A stretch of 64,000 nucleotides of DNA from Copromyces sp. CBS 386.78 (taxonomy: Eukaryota > Ascomycota > Sordariomycetes > Sordariales > Sordariaceae), in assembly GCA_030685235.1 (NCBI GenBank), contig MU839160.1:124001-188000 (forward strand), read 5' to 3'. The position numbers and the translations under genes are program-made. Every line of letters starts with the position of its first letter. Position 1 is the stretch's first letter. A model generated the notes under the pieces. It searched no databases. It was not told the DNA's origin and saw only the letters and a list, made by a program, of their open reading frames with translations. Positions 48,077-60,677 of this stretch are shown here, in pieces.

Positions 48077-49469
48077 GAGGACGAGGAGGACTCTAAGGCT
48101 TTCAAAAGGTCAAGCATTTAGGGGGTTCGCATATGCTGCGGCAGAGATGGATGCATATTACGACGTGCATTTGACCTTGGTAGACGCTCGTGATCTGGCG
48201 CTCAAATGGGATATCATTCACAAATTGGCATTGTCCCATAACAATTCATGCTGTACGAGTGCCATATGGTAATGGACATCATAGAAAGATCCTTGCCTCG
48301 GCAACGATGTCTGCTCTTTAGTGTATATGTCGAGATTGTGTGCTACGGTACAATGTTGGGTATTTCGTTTTCCAGGTGAGTCTCATAACACAGGGTTGAA
48401 GGCCCGTCATTCAATATCTACCACGTTTATGAGGTACGCATTAGCCTTAAAGTTTCTTGTGACAAAGGTCTACAAAACTTAACAAAAAAAAACCGGGATA
48501 ACCACATTCAGCGTGGAAACTTCTAGAGAGTGTATGAAATGGGGAAAACGCATCGGGTCAATACCAACTTCTTACAAGAAAATTGTTGGAATGTTGGTTG
48601 AATTGTGAAGAACATATGAAATCCCACGCTAACGAACTTTTGGCAAGCCTCTACCTCTTCTTAGCTAAACTGACTTGGAATCGAGTTTCCCGAAGATTCA
48701 CGGTACTGTTGAATGTCGCGGGATGAAGTGCAGGGTAAGCGAGCATCCTGGAAAGACGGTCGCTGACGTCTTGTTCAGGGGAAACAACAAATGGGGGTGC
48801 TTGTCCGGGCCCGTACTCCAAAAAGCGTGGGGTAGCGAATGCAGGGATCAGCGGTACCTTTCTGAATCCACTACTGATGGGATGGCTCGGCGGTGAACGG
48901 ACGCAATAAAGTGTGCTGTAGCATTGGTCCCAAAGCGGGCGAGAACCCCTTTTTGCTTGCGCAAAACAAACAATCAGCATACGAGACGCTATTCCCACGT
49001 CAACGGCTAGCTCGGTTGCATCCATTGAAAGTGCCAGATACAGCCTCCTATCTCATACACCTCGAAGATACCTGATCCCAGCCATTGCCAGCCTTCAATG
49101 GGAGCCCAACCGATGTTCAACCTCGTTGCCCGGGCTCGCCCAAGCCTTTCAGGCGATAGTGTCGCGAGTGTTTGTCGAGCTCTGAGTGGGTCGAAAATGA
49201 GGGGGTTGTCACATCAAGGGCCCGCTCTGGACTTGGCTTGTGCCCCGAAAATTGCCTGTTTGGGGTTAACTCCCCCGCGGAGCCCCGCCACTCCAACATT
49301 ATCATCATTGTCTGTGGCTGCTGTGCCGTCCCATGGTCGCCGCTGGTACTCCCGAGAGGCGAAGTGCTGCTTCTCGACCTCGACCTTTTCCTCTACAAAG
49401 GCCGTCTCCCAGTTCCTCCGCCGCGCAAGCTCGATTCCTCCCTCGAGAACTCTTGCCCTCCGAGCCAAC
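48077..49469. other. Intergenic region, MATE 3' flank and IDI1 leader
   Basis: No separate gene is supported. The last 372 bp (49098-49469) are open in frame with IDI1 and could encode an N-terminal extension. The remainder contains only short unrelated ORFs. Confidence 0.5.
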
Positions 49470-50342
<873 letters not shown>

Positions 50343-52598
50343 GCGAGTGCAAGCATGGAGACAAACGCGATGAACGAGAGCACCATCGTGTGTGTGGAAA
50401 CGAGCATCATAAAGAAAGAAAGATACCATTGCCTGCCGGATTTACACCTTTCGCAGCCAGAGAGGACATATAACTCTAATCATATTACCCACGTTCACCC
50501 AACGCCGAGATATCCGCTTTTGTGCGCTTGACGAATAAGACGTCGTGCAAAGAGCCTTTCAGTTTCTGTTTTTGTTTTTCCTGCGTCGGTCACGGTTGGC
50601 GCTGAGCGGGATTGTTCATTCAAAAGACCAAGATGAGGGGCGGTGGGAGGGCAAATAGAGGACAAAGAACATGTTACACATTCACGTCCACATCCACATG
50701 TCCCGAACGCCTTGATTTGAGGGTCTTGAAATGGCTTCCCTAGTTGGTAGCACTGTGGAATAAGATGCGTTGCGATAAGAAACATTGCGGAGGTTGCGCG
50801 AGCCTGTGGATGGAAGGATTGGAAAAAGAACTGGTGAGCATTACCAACCACCTTCGAAACCGGGATAGAGTCTTATCTCGCAACGAATCAACATCTTATT
50901 CCCTTTTCATCACTGAGCGTCTCCGTCAGGGACTTGATTGATCAGTTGTAGGGCGGCCGAGAGAGCAATGGCTGCGTCACCTGATCATCTTGCATGATCC
51001 TATTCCTGAAGCCAAGGCCAACAACAAATGGATCGTCCCGTTGCAAAGCGCCTTGGTGCTCATCGATGAATGTCTGTGATTGGATAACCTGGAGGCAACA
51101 GGGACAATTCGGGGCTCTCCGAGACGGGGCCTCAACCGGCTATGTTTTAAGCCGATCTCTTTCTCCCGCCTCGCCAGCCATCAAGGTGCCACCGGTGCTA
51201 CTCATCATACCGTACCTCCATTTCTCCTCACCCACGCTGCATATCGCCTCTGCCTATCTCGGTGTTTGCTGGCCTTCAACATCGGATTCTAGCCAGGACC
51301 CCCACAGGCGTTGACATCAGTTCGGTACATGCCCTGGTGCAGTCAAGCTTCGTCTCATGTCGTCGGTCAACCTGAGGAGCACTTGTTATCCAATCGTCCG
51401 CACCACGCCTTTCCCCCTACCCAACCCCAAACACGAGCATCCTTGTTCCCCCAATGACTAACTCTCCGAACCGTTTCTGGAGTATCATCGTCGTTCCCAG
51501 TGGGATGGTCAGATCGTGAGAAGAAGGCCAAGAGCAAATGTGCGGCTCTCTCTCTCTCACACATTGTCTATGTCTATTCTCCTTTGGTCAGACATCCAAC
51601 AGCTTCCCGTTTGTTTGCTGCATCTGCGCTCCGCCCAACTCAGTCCAGTGACTCCAGACCCCTGTCTCATTACGTCTGTCCAAGACATCGATACGGGATG
51701 TTGGGTTATCACCACCTTCAGCTACCCGTGGGTTTGAGGGGCTTGCTGCCGTCAGTGCGACCGCGCGTCTGAATGGTGATGGATGGGGGTTGGTGGGGGG
51801 GGAGGAACAAAGCCAATAGGTCAGCCACCTTCAACCCACGGGGTACATAATTCTGATCATGCCTCTCATGAGATGCTGTGTCTGTTTCCCTTGATTCTTC
51901 TCTCATCCAACGTCATCTTCTCAAGCAACACCAAAACATAGTTACCCAAAGTCCCCTTTTTGGGGCCCATTTTCACAAGGGCTGACAGTAGCTACTGTTC
52001 CTCTCGTGCTCAACCCTCACCCGGCTACCTACAATAACTTCCTACTACGAATAAGCTCCAACGATCAGGAGTTCATTATCCGAATCATTTACGCTACCTT
52101 GACCTTACACTGCTCATACGTCCTACCTCCATACGTGACCAAACCTCTCGCCTCGACTGCCTGTTGAACCGCCGAACTTCGGTTCATACAATCAACCCAC
52201 AAACACCACATACACGCAAGGACCGTTCGTCGGAAAGGTCTTATTGATGTCGGCTGACCTCCGTACCGCCCTCAACTGTCTTCGACACCCATCTAGATTT
52301 ATGCCCGTCTCGAGAAGTCAACTCTCGAGAGTCCATACGGGTGATAGTATACAAAATATATTATTAGACGTATAAACAGAGTACGTGTTAACTGCTCTAC
52401 GCCGTTCATCCACCCCCGTCCCCGCCTGGACCCGGGATATATGGATTCCTTCCAATTGTAGCGTTCGAGAGGACGTTTACTTGTCCTTCATCTCACTTTC
52501 CTTGACCATTTTCACGTCACCTCTTTGTGATTCTTTAGTCTCCTTATGAAGAATATGTGGCTTACACGACAGGTGTTTTATAGTAACCGCTGCCCATC
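50343..52598. other. Long intergenic region upstream of the GNAT gene
   Basis: These 2.26 kb of ordinary base composition contain many short ORFs in all frames and no recognisable protein, tRNA or rRNA. The last 700 bases are pyrimidine-rich and probably include the 5' UTR of the next gene. A small AT-rich patch lies near 52345-52375. I see nothing else to support. Confidence 0.45.
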
Positions 52599-54060
52599 AT
52601 GGCGATGGTTAATACTAGTAGTAATTCAAGTACTAGTGCTTCAACTACAACCAGCAATACTAGTGGCACTGCAACCTCTGCGCCGGCGGTAACCGTTGTC
52701 GAGCTCAAGCGCTACTCCCTGGTGCCTCCGAAATGGCAAGAAACCGTGCGTGTAGCCGGCATGTCGGAGTGCCGTGAAGTTGCACTCTCCCTGGCCCACG
52801 CTTTCGCTGCCGACGACTACGCACAGTATCTTGTCAACACGGAGGATCCGGAGGACGAGAAGACTGCCGTCGTTGGTTCAGGAGGCGGCAGCAGAGGCGC
52901 GGTACCTAGCGGCACCATCATGACCCCTGAGGACAAGTGGAAGCTGCACGTGGATATCATGACCTACGCCGTCGCGATGCATTGTCTTAACGGGCTGGTG
53001 ACGACGATTGGTCCGGAATATGATAGTGTTGCGCTTTGGTAAGTCCGCTTCTTCTGTTCCCTCTGTTGAGTCGAGCCTTGCTTCCTTCCATACGCACTTG
53101 AGATTGAAGTATGCCGCTGCCATCTAGAGGAGTGATATCATGACGAGGAATCACAGAAAGCAAGTCTTGGCTAACACATACACACTGACTCCCTTGCCGT
53201 GCGTGCCAAAACCTCGAGCTCCGTGGGCGCGGGCTTCGACCTTCGACCACATAAAGGTAAGGTTGGGTAAGGTAAAAGACGGCCTAAAGGTCCTTCGAAG
53301 CCCGCCTTATGCGCGAGACGTCGCGGGGTTTTCGCAGTCAACGCACGGTAACTGTGAGATCTCAGTGTGTGATCAAACATTCACAGGCTCCCACCTGGTC
53401 GCGATCTTGATAGCTGGTGGGTGCTGTTCCGCAGCGGAGCCTGGCGGCTCTACTATCAGCTTTCTGCCGAGGGCAGGAAGCGCTACTTTGACGAGGTGGT
53501 CCCGCTCCTACACGACACCAAGTCCGCAGTCCTGGGGGAGAGGGATCACGATGCCTGGTACTTGGTGTACTTGGGCACGAAGCCGAGCTCCCAGGGGAGG
53601 GGGTATGCGGGGAAGTTGTTGAGGGATGTGATTCAGAGGGTGAGTCTTCCGTCGAGTGTCTCGGAATATTGTTGTTTAAGGCGAAAAGAAGAGGTTGACT
53701 CGACGATTTGTGCTCTTATAGGCCGATGCCGAAAATAGACCCATGTATCTCGAATCCAGCTCGCTCGCCAACAACTCCTACTACCAGAAGTTCGGCTTCG
53801 AGATCAAGAGGGACATCTTCCTGAAGCGTGGACGGAACCCCGTTCGCTTGTCTATCATGGTCCGCGAGCCCAATGCCTCTGGCATGACTCCCACAAACAC
53901 CCGCAAGGACGTTGTTACTGCTCCGTCGACAACGACGACCAGTAACCAACTTATTGGATCCAGGGTCAAGTTCCCTACTGTCAGCTCCCACCATCACCAT
54001 GGTTTCGCCCACGGCCATTACCATGTTGGTCTGGGAGTTGGCGGTAAGAAGTTGATGTAG
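52599..54060 (+). CDS. GNAT family N-acetyltransferase
   Basis: This is a probable acetyl-CoA-dependent acyltransferase of unknown substrate. Exons 52599-53038, 53387-53639 and 53722-54060 join in frame to 343 residues. A Ser/Thr-rich N-terminus of about 35 residues precedes a fungal GNAT arrangement: ALWLPPGRDLDSWW in the middle, YLVYLGTKPSSQGRGYAGKL as the acetyl-CoA-binding motif A (QGRGYAG), and LESSSLANNSYYQKFGF as motif B, followed by IMVRE. The C-terminal 70 residues are low-complexity, with a His-rich patch (SHHHHGFAHGHYH). The first intron of 348 bp is long for this window and could hide a small exon, but the joined frame matches the expected GNAT flow. Not part of any visible cluster. 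Confidence 0.88.
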
Positions 54061-54639
54061 GTTGTTGGCGACAGTGTGGTATTTCGAGGAGGATTGCGCA
54101 GAGGCGACTCAGATTGGACACTTGCTTTTCGATATTTTACCGTATGACTTCGGACCGCGAGATTCACTATTGAATCTCTGACTTCCGTTAACTGATTTTA
54201 AGAGTGGGATGTGCTGGGCTTCAAGTTTCGCTACACTCGAGATGGAACGGACGATATTGAGTTGCACATGAATCATAGTACACACACTCCTTTTGTAATC
54301 CAGGGTATATTCTCTTCAACTGTTAACAAACGTAAAACCGCGAAAACATGATTCCATCCCTTCCTGTCCATTCTTGTAAAACACCAAAACCTTGCGGCGC
54401 CATTCGTTTCCTCATCCAGATAGGTGGATCAACACAAACATGATTCTCTTCAGATTTTTCCTGAGCCTTCCCCACCTTTTTCCTCCTCTGGTGCTATGTC
54501 AACCATGTCCCGCCAGCACCCCTCCCTCTGCCTCGTCATTCCCGACCACTCTTGTGTTGCTGTGCACCGTTCCTGGCAAGGGTTAGGTAGGTAGAGACGT
54601 GACACGCAAAGTTTCCTCCAGAAACCGAAGCCGTCTGAA
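54061..54639. other. Convergent intergenic region between the GNAT and RPA32 genes
   Basis: These 579 bp lie between two genes that end toward each other. They should hold both 3' UTRs and terminators. I see no coding or RNA feature. Confidence 0.5.
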
Positions 54640-55665
54640 CTAATAATCCAGAATAGCCCACGTCTCATCATCCTGTGTGGTGTAAATGATGCCCTGCCCC
54701 AGTAGCTCGTCCGCCGCATTGACGATATCCCTGACGTTCATCCTCGTGCCCTGCGCAATCACATGCAAATTGACACCCTCCGTCCCGCCAGGAGAGTTGT
54801 TGATGAAGTTGCAGATGGTCTGCGCATTCCTCGAGCACGTTGCCAACCGCGCCTGCATCGCACTGTTTCCTCCCCCGGGGCCAGCGCCGCCCATAGCGAC
54901 ATCGCCGCCGCCTGCTCCGGCTCCGTATCCCTGATCCACAAACATGTTGTCTCCTCCACCTTCTTGCTTGACACCACCAGCTGCTGATGCACCCTTGGAG
55001 AAAAACAGATGCACATACGTCGCCTCAAGCAAGTGGTAATTGACCTCGTTGAAATCCTCAATCTGGCGTATGAAGTTGGCGCTGATGTGTTTCTTGCCGC
55101 CGAGACTCTTGAGACGGCCCCACACACGGACAAAGGCGTCGGGGCCGATAGCACCAGCGCCGCTGCCGTTCTCGCCCTCGCCTTGCGCTTCCGAGTCGAC
55201 CCACTTCTTGACGTCGATGGCGCCCGTGCCGTCGTCGATCCGGTACGTGATGTTGGTCGGTTGAGGCTTGACCGAGCGCACTTGGCCCACGATAGTCACT
55301 TGGGTTACGGGGTGGCCGTCGATGGCAGGCTCGACGCCAGGGTAGGTGTCTTCCCAGTCGAGAAGCTGTTTGATGGTTACGGGGCGGAGGGATTCGTCGG
55401 CGTACTGTTTTGCGAAGAAAGAAAAACTGTCAGTGCCTGCGTGCGGAGGGGAGGGAGGATGAAAAGGGCAATGGGATTAGAGAGAACTTACCTTGGAACC
55501 GCCAGCTTGACTACCACCTTGCTGAGATCCGGCCATGAAGCCACCGGCATCACCACCACCATATCCGCCGTAGCCCGCTGTCAAAGTCACACACAGTTAG
55601 CTGACTGGAAATAGGCGGGGCCCGGGAAAGTAACTGAGGCAGCTGGTATGGAACGACTTACCCAT
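54640..55665 (-). CDS. rpa2: Replication protein A 32 kDa subunit (RPA2)
   Basis: RPA2 is the middle subunit of the single-stranded DNA-binding heterotrimer used in replication, repair and checkpoint signalling. On the minus strand I read exons 55665-55662, 55577-55492 and 55404-54640, giving 284 residues. The first coding exon is only four bases (ATGG), followed by GTAAGT. A Gly/Ser/Gln-rich N-terminus (MAGYGGYGGGDAGG), the usual phosphorylation region, precedes the OB fold: VTIKQLLD, VTIVGQVRSVKPQPTNITYR, DGTGAIDVKKW, AFVRVWGRLKSLGGKKHISA, and FNEVNYHLLEATYVHLFF. A Gly-rich linker leads to the C-terminal winged helix (VNLHVIAQGTRMNVRDIVNA). It is divergent from the DUF202 gene. Confidence 0.95.
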
Positions 55666-56306
55666 GACTGTACAAATATTATTTCTTTTTCAATAATTGA
55701 ACGAAGGGTAAACTATCGTTCCCTCTTGTCGCAAGAAATCTAGACGTAGGCAATTGTTGCGATGGTCGAGCTGGTATCAAACGATGGATTGCGGGGTGAA
55801 GGATTGAAGCTGGGAGACGCGTTTGGACGCGCCCAAAGTGGAAGGCAAGCAAGCACTAAACGCGGACCCCACCGTCCCACAGGCAGCAGCCCATTAAGGG
55901 TTAGGGTTGGGAGATAGTGAAATGACGTTAGAACCTCTTTTACCCGCCTCTGTATATCAGCATTGTTGAGCTGGGTTAGGGCCTATGGATCAAACATACC
56001 TATATGTTATCTCAGTAATCAGACCATCATCTTTTTTAGGCAGGGGGCGACCTGCGGCCGCCAAGCTTTCCAATGTTTCCAGTTTGTGGTCCGTGCATCG
56101 TTTCTTTCAGTGTATTTGTCGCGGAGTGCAAAATATTGCCCAGATTGGTAGAAAAAATTAATTTATCGATAAAATAAAGTAACCGAAACATGCACGTGAG
56201 CTCAAGGTGGTCTGAGCGCTGAGATAACCTATATGTAAAGATTTTGTTTCAGTGATATGAATACCTCTACCGTATAGTCAACCTTCTTACTACCTAGTTA
56301 CACTCA
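55666..56306. promoter_or_regulatory. Divergent promoter region between rpa2 and the DUF202 gene
   Basis: These 641 bp must carry both promoters. I note a GTTGAGCTGGGTTAGGGC stretch near 55965 and an AT-rich patch near 56150-56180, but no defined element. No gene is seen. Confidence 0.5.
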
Positions 56307-57132
56307 ATGTCTCAAACAGCAATGTCATCCCGAGGCGCCACCCTCGTCGCCGAAGACGAGGAGGAAAACGGCACTTACACCAATGACGGAGGAATCGCAG
56401 GATGCTCATGCTGTGTAAATCCTTCATCACTGGTCAAGCCCATCGACCTCTCCGAGCGGCCTGGCACCAGTCTTCTCGATGAAAACGAAAACACGTTCTG
56501 TCTCTGGCCCTTGTTTGGTCCCTTGTTGTTCGAAAATGAGAGTAGCGATTGTAGAGATCACTGCGCGAACGAGAGAAGTACGTCCATGTTTTCTGATCGC
56601 ATAGGTGACATGAATCGTCAACTGATACCATACTACAAATAGCGTTCCTCTCCTTCTTGCGTTTGTCGATTTACATGGCTATCGTTTCCGTCGCCATAGT
56701 CTTATCGTTTCACCTTCGCAAGGCGGCTAGCCCGTTGGAGTTGCGCATGGCGAAGCCGTTGGGGATCATATTCTGGGGACTATCTGTCTCTTGCCTTTGT
56801 GTCGGAGTTGCCAATTATATCCGTACGTCGTATTGGCTTTGAGTATCTTTCCTATCTCAAACATCCGGGTCAACGAACCTCTGAAGGGCAACGCTAACGT
56901 TAGTTCATTGGTTGCTATGTTCTAGAAACCGTCAATAAGTTCAGTCGTAGGACGGCCATAGTACAGACAGGTTGGAGAACACAGGTTGTAAGCAGAGAGA
57001 CATCTCACCTTCTCAGTTGTCTCTTGTCATAACTAACCAATCGTATGTAATACATAGATCATGGGCGTTATAGCCCTTTCCATTGTCGGGGCATGTATTA
57101 CGCTTTTAGTTGTGAATAGGTATGGAGAGTAA
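56307..57132 (+). CDS. Small DUF202-type membrane protein
   Basis: Four exons, 56307-56577, 56643-56822, 56926-56987 and 57058-57132, join in frame to 195 residues. The N-terminal half is hydrophilic and contains a Cys cluster (GCSCC). The conserved DUF202 signature follows: CANERTFLSFLRLSIYMAIV. Three hydrophobic segments are visible: about residues 95-115, 126-148 and the C-terminal VIMGVIALSIVGACITLLVV. Proteins of this type are three-pass membrane proteins related in fold to the Vtc1 transmembrane domain; their function is mostly unknown. The third donor was set at GTAAGC (56988), which keeps phase 0 into ATCATGGGC. Exon boundaries are inferred by frame and consensus. Confidence 0.82.
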
Positions 57133-57377
57133 GCTGATGAGTAAGGATAGATGAGGGAAATCATGCGAAACTTAATTGCTTGAAAATCTTGTAAAAGATA
57201 TCAACGATTTGTCTCAATGTTCACACATTAGGGGGAGACCTTTCAGCGTACAAGTGTCTGGGACCATCGACATGAGATATTGAAACAAGAAAAAAAAAGA
57301 AAAAAAGAAAAAAAAAAGAATGCTAGCATCATAAAATACACAAACCCACATCACCCCCCATCACTGGTCCTCCCTCG

Positions 57378-59806
57378 CTACCTATTACAAAACAAATCCT
57401 CCACCCCTCCTTTCCTAACCCCGCTAGCCAAAATCTCACTTTCATCCTCCTCGTCCTCCTCATCCTCACCCGCCTTAATCTGACCCTTCCCCTTCTCCAA
57501 CTTCCCACACCCCACCGCTCCTCTAAACTCATCCACATACTCCCCCGCCCTCCTGTCCACCTCCGCCAAGCTCGTCGTTCTTCCCTCCCAATCCAGCAAC
57601 GGCATGTCACCAAAGGGCAAGAGGTTGCCTCCGGCGGGTAAGCTATCCAGCAGTGAACCGGGGGAGAGGCTGATTTCGTCCTTCTGTTGATTTGGTGTCC
57701 CCAGGGGGTCGTTTTGGCGACCGCTGTATTCCTCCGGCGCCCGATAAAGCTCGTTATGCACGGTCGCTAGGTTCCTTGCCGTTTGGGGGCTGGGGTATAG
57801 AGTGAAGTAGCCGCGGACGCGGGCGAGACGGAGGGCGTGTTCAAGCCAGGAGGGGTAGTGCTTGCTTATTTGTTTTTGGGCGAAGAAGGCCAAGGCTGGG
57901 TTGGTGCTGGTAGCATGTTGTTGTTGTTGTTTTTGATGAACGAACTCGAGCGATTTGGATACGAGTTTGTGTAGTTCTGTCCACTTTTGGCCGCTGTACA
58001 GAATGGCGTTGCTGCCGGGGGCTTGCCAGAGGAATGGCGTGTTGTCGGTGGGAGTCTTCTTTTGCTGTTGTTTTTGCTGCGCGCCGGTAGCCTTTTTGGA
58101 GGCAAGGGGCGGGCTGAAAGGCTTGAGGGAATCGCTTGGGTGGATTGAGGGAAGCTCTAGACTGATGCCGAGGAGGCGAGAGTCCCATTGTTGCATGGTG
58201 GCGGGGACAGAGTAGCTGTATTCAAGGAGCGCATATTTTAGGTCTGTGATATCGGTTGTCAACGTTTTGGGTTCTTCCAAAGCATCTAGTGCAAACGATA
58301 GGGATTTTGGCAGCTTACAATGATAGAAGTTACGGGACACCTCGGTATTCGGAGAAAGAACCAAAACATGAGAGTGCTGGTTAGCGGGCCAGAAAGATTC
58401 CAGGAATCGTACTGAGCTCTCTTCTTCCGTCAAGCTCTTACGCGGGATACGGTGGCGAAGAGTCAGTTGACGAACGTGAGACGGATTATAAGCTCGGGCA
58501 GGCGGCCACTGGAAGTTCTGTAAGAATTGAGTCGTAGCGGCATCAATATCGTGAGAAAGCTCGATGGTCAAGTGCGGAACAGCACAAGCGGTGAAATCCG
58601 CTGCCAACAGAGACTTGAGCAATCGAATCAGGCTTCCTGAGGTGCCGGCCGAGGCATAGACTAGAATCTCGACATTGACTTTGTTCCAGGCTTTGTTCGT
58701 TGACGTTAGCCATGATCATTTTGAAGAGCTGTCAACCAGTGTCGTCTCCTTACCTGCTAAAGAAGCGCTATCCAGCTTCGTCATCCAACCGAGACGTTTT
58801 TGGGCGCCCTCAGGGAGTTCTATGACAGGGAATCCCTCCTCAGATGCCTGAGCTCTTGCAGCGGGGAGGAGATACTGTTCTTCTTCGCCCGAAGCATCTA
58901 CAAGCACAGCTTGCGGGTGCATGTACGTTTGGATGTGGTCTACCAACCGTAAGTTAGATATCTACAGCTAGCTTTTTTCTTTTTCTTTTTCCATTTTTTT
59001 TTGGTGGGAGCGGTTCATATTTACGGAAAGCACGAGATACGCCCTTGGAGAGGCGTGTCTTGGTCGACTCGGTCGATTTGTCCAGACGGGCGTCTACAGC
59101 TGTGTTAGCAACACGGGTCATTGTTATCCACTCCCTGCTACAAAGAGAGCTCTATCATACCGTGAAAGATGATCTGGCAAGACTGGTCGATGCCATTAAT
59201 AGCCTGCAGCTCTTCCATATCGATGTCACTTCTGCTCATGAGCGCAAAATGCACATAACTCCTCAACTCGGTCCCCATCTGGCAAGCCATTGGCAGTAAC
59301 TTGGCAGCGCTCTCAAGGCTGGATGCCGCAAACAGTATGTTTTTATTCGTGGGAGACGTTCCGTGGGTCTCATATATAGCTTGTAGCGACACAGCGAGGT
59401 TCGGAAACGTGATCGGGCCATTGTAACCAAGGTCCGACACAGGCTTTATGTCGACTTCAGAAACAGGCTTTGGTTTCGGCTTCACGGTCTCGGGCTTCGC
59501 TGGTGGCTTCCAAGGACGATCGGGATTCAACTTGGGAACACTCGGTGCGTTCGAGGGGTGTTGAGCGGGGGCGGGGCGATAGACGGGGTGTCGATGGTCT
59601 CGAATCGGGTTATCTGTAGGTATGTTGTGTATGAAAAGGTAGACGAAGACGGCGACGGTCAAGGCTATAGCGAGACGTTTCAGCGTCTTACGGGGAGGAA
59701 TTCGAGCGGCGTTCCATTGCGAAGATCGGATTGGAGGAATCTTATTCCGTTTGTGATCGTCGTCTTTCTTTCCAAGCTCCTCGTTCGTCATGAAGATATT
59801 GGCCAT
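57378..59806 (-). CDS. Fungal glycosyltransferase-2-like type II membrane protein
   Basis: On the minus strand, exons 59806-59161, 59093-59025, 58939-58754 and 58690-57378 join in frame to 737 residues. A short cytosolic N-terminus (NEELGKKDDDHKRNK) precedes one membrane anchor at about residues 44-62 (RLAIALTVAVFVYLFIHNI), then a Pro/Lys-rich stem and a large presumably lumenal domain. This layout and start resemble fungal proteins annotated as glycosyltransferase 2; I rely on memory of that resemblance and see no clear DXD site. Visible landmarks are SLQAIYETHG, IIFHDARLDKST, LGWMTKLDSASLAAWNKVNVEILVYAS and PSWLEHALRLARVRGYFTLYP. The C-terminus is acidic (EDEEDEEDESE). The start at 59806 is close upstream of the anchor. 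Confidence 0.72.
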
Positions 59807-60677
59807 GGCGACTCAGAGCCGAAAAGGAGATGGGCTTCCGAAGGAATGGGTGGCTGGCTTCGAGCAGCTGGTTGAGGCGAGATCAGAAGATTGCGCGCTT
59901 TGCATAGACATCGATATGTCTAATCGCCCCAGGTGTGCGATTCGAGAATTGGTGTTGGCACCTCTCGCAGCTGACGTTTCGAGGCGGTTGTTGTGAGGTT
60001 ATTCGCGTACGTTTTGCGGTTGCGCCGCGCAAATGGAAGACAATGTCGAGGAACGAGCTCGGCGATTGTCTTGGTCTCTCAGTTTCGATTGATCTTGCCG
60101 GTGTTTCAGATCCCTGTAGACCTGCTACAACAAGCTGCTCTTCAGATGATGTCGGCGACACGGGATGGAAGACAAAGTTCATCTGCCCGCTTTCAGTCTA
60201 CTGTTCGGGGGAGGAAAGTTTCCAGAGCTTCGGAATTGGATTGAAAGATTGAACTTGCGATAACAGTCACAAAACGTGGCTCAAGGATAAAGTGCAGAGG
60301 ACGGCACTGGCAGTTCCGCAGTTGCGCGTTGTCGATCCCATCCCCACTTGCCAAGACATACTCTGGGTCAAGCAGTTGGGGAAGCCCCACCTAGCTCGAC
60401 TAGGTAGGTGGAGACCCCTGTCTGATGCGGAAACAGTGGGGCGGACGGTTCATGTCGAAAGGTGGGGCTCGAACAGTTTCCATCGCAAATTGGAGAAAAG
60501 CTCTGGATTTTTTTTCTGCGAGCTTCTTCTCCCCCATCATTTTCTGAAGTCCTTCACTAGGTACCTACCATCAAAGCTTTCTTTTCCCTGCCGCCCACTG
60601 ACAATCCTATATCATCCTTAGCCATCCCGACCTTCTATTCCTCCAACAACTGCCTACTCACTATTCGCTATTACACA
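59807..60677. promoter_or_regulatory. Divergent promoter region between the GT2-like gene and syo1
   Basis: These 871 bp separate two head-to-head genes. Overlapping ORFs up to 109 codons occur but are not protein-like. The 100 bp before syo1 are C/T-rich, as in a fungal leader. An inverted repeat CACCTAGCTCGACTAGGTAGGTG is visible near 60390. Confidence 0.5.
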
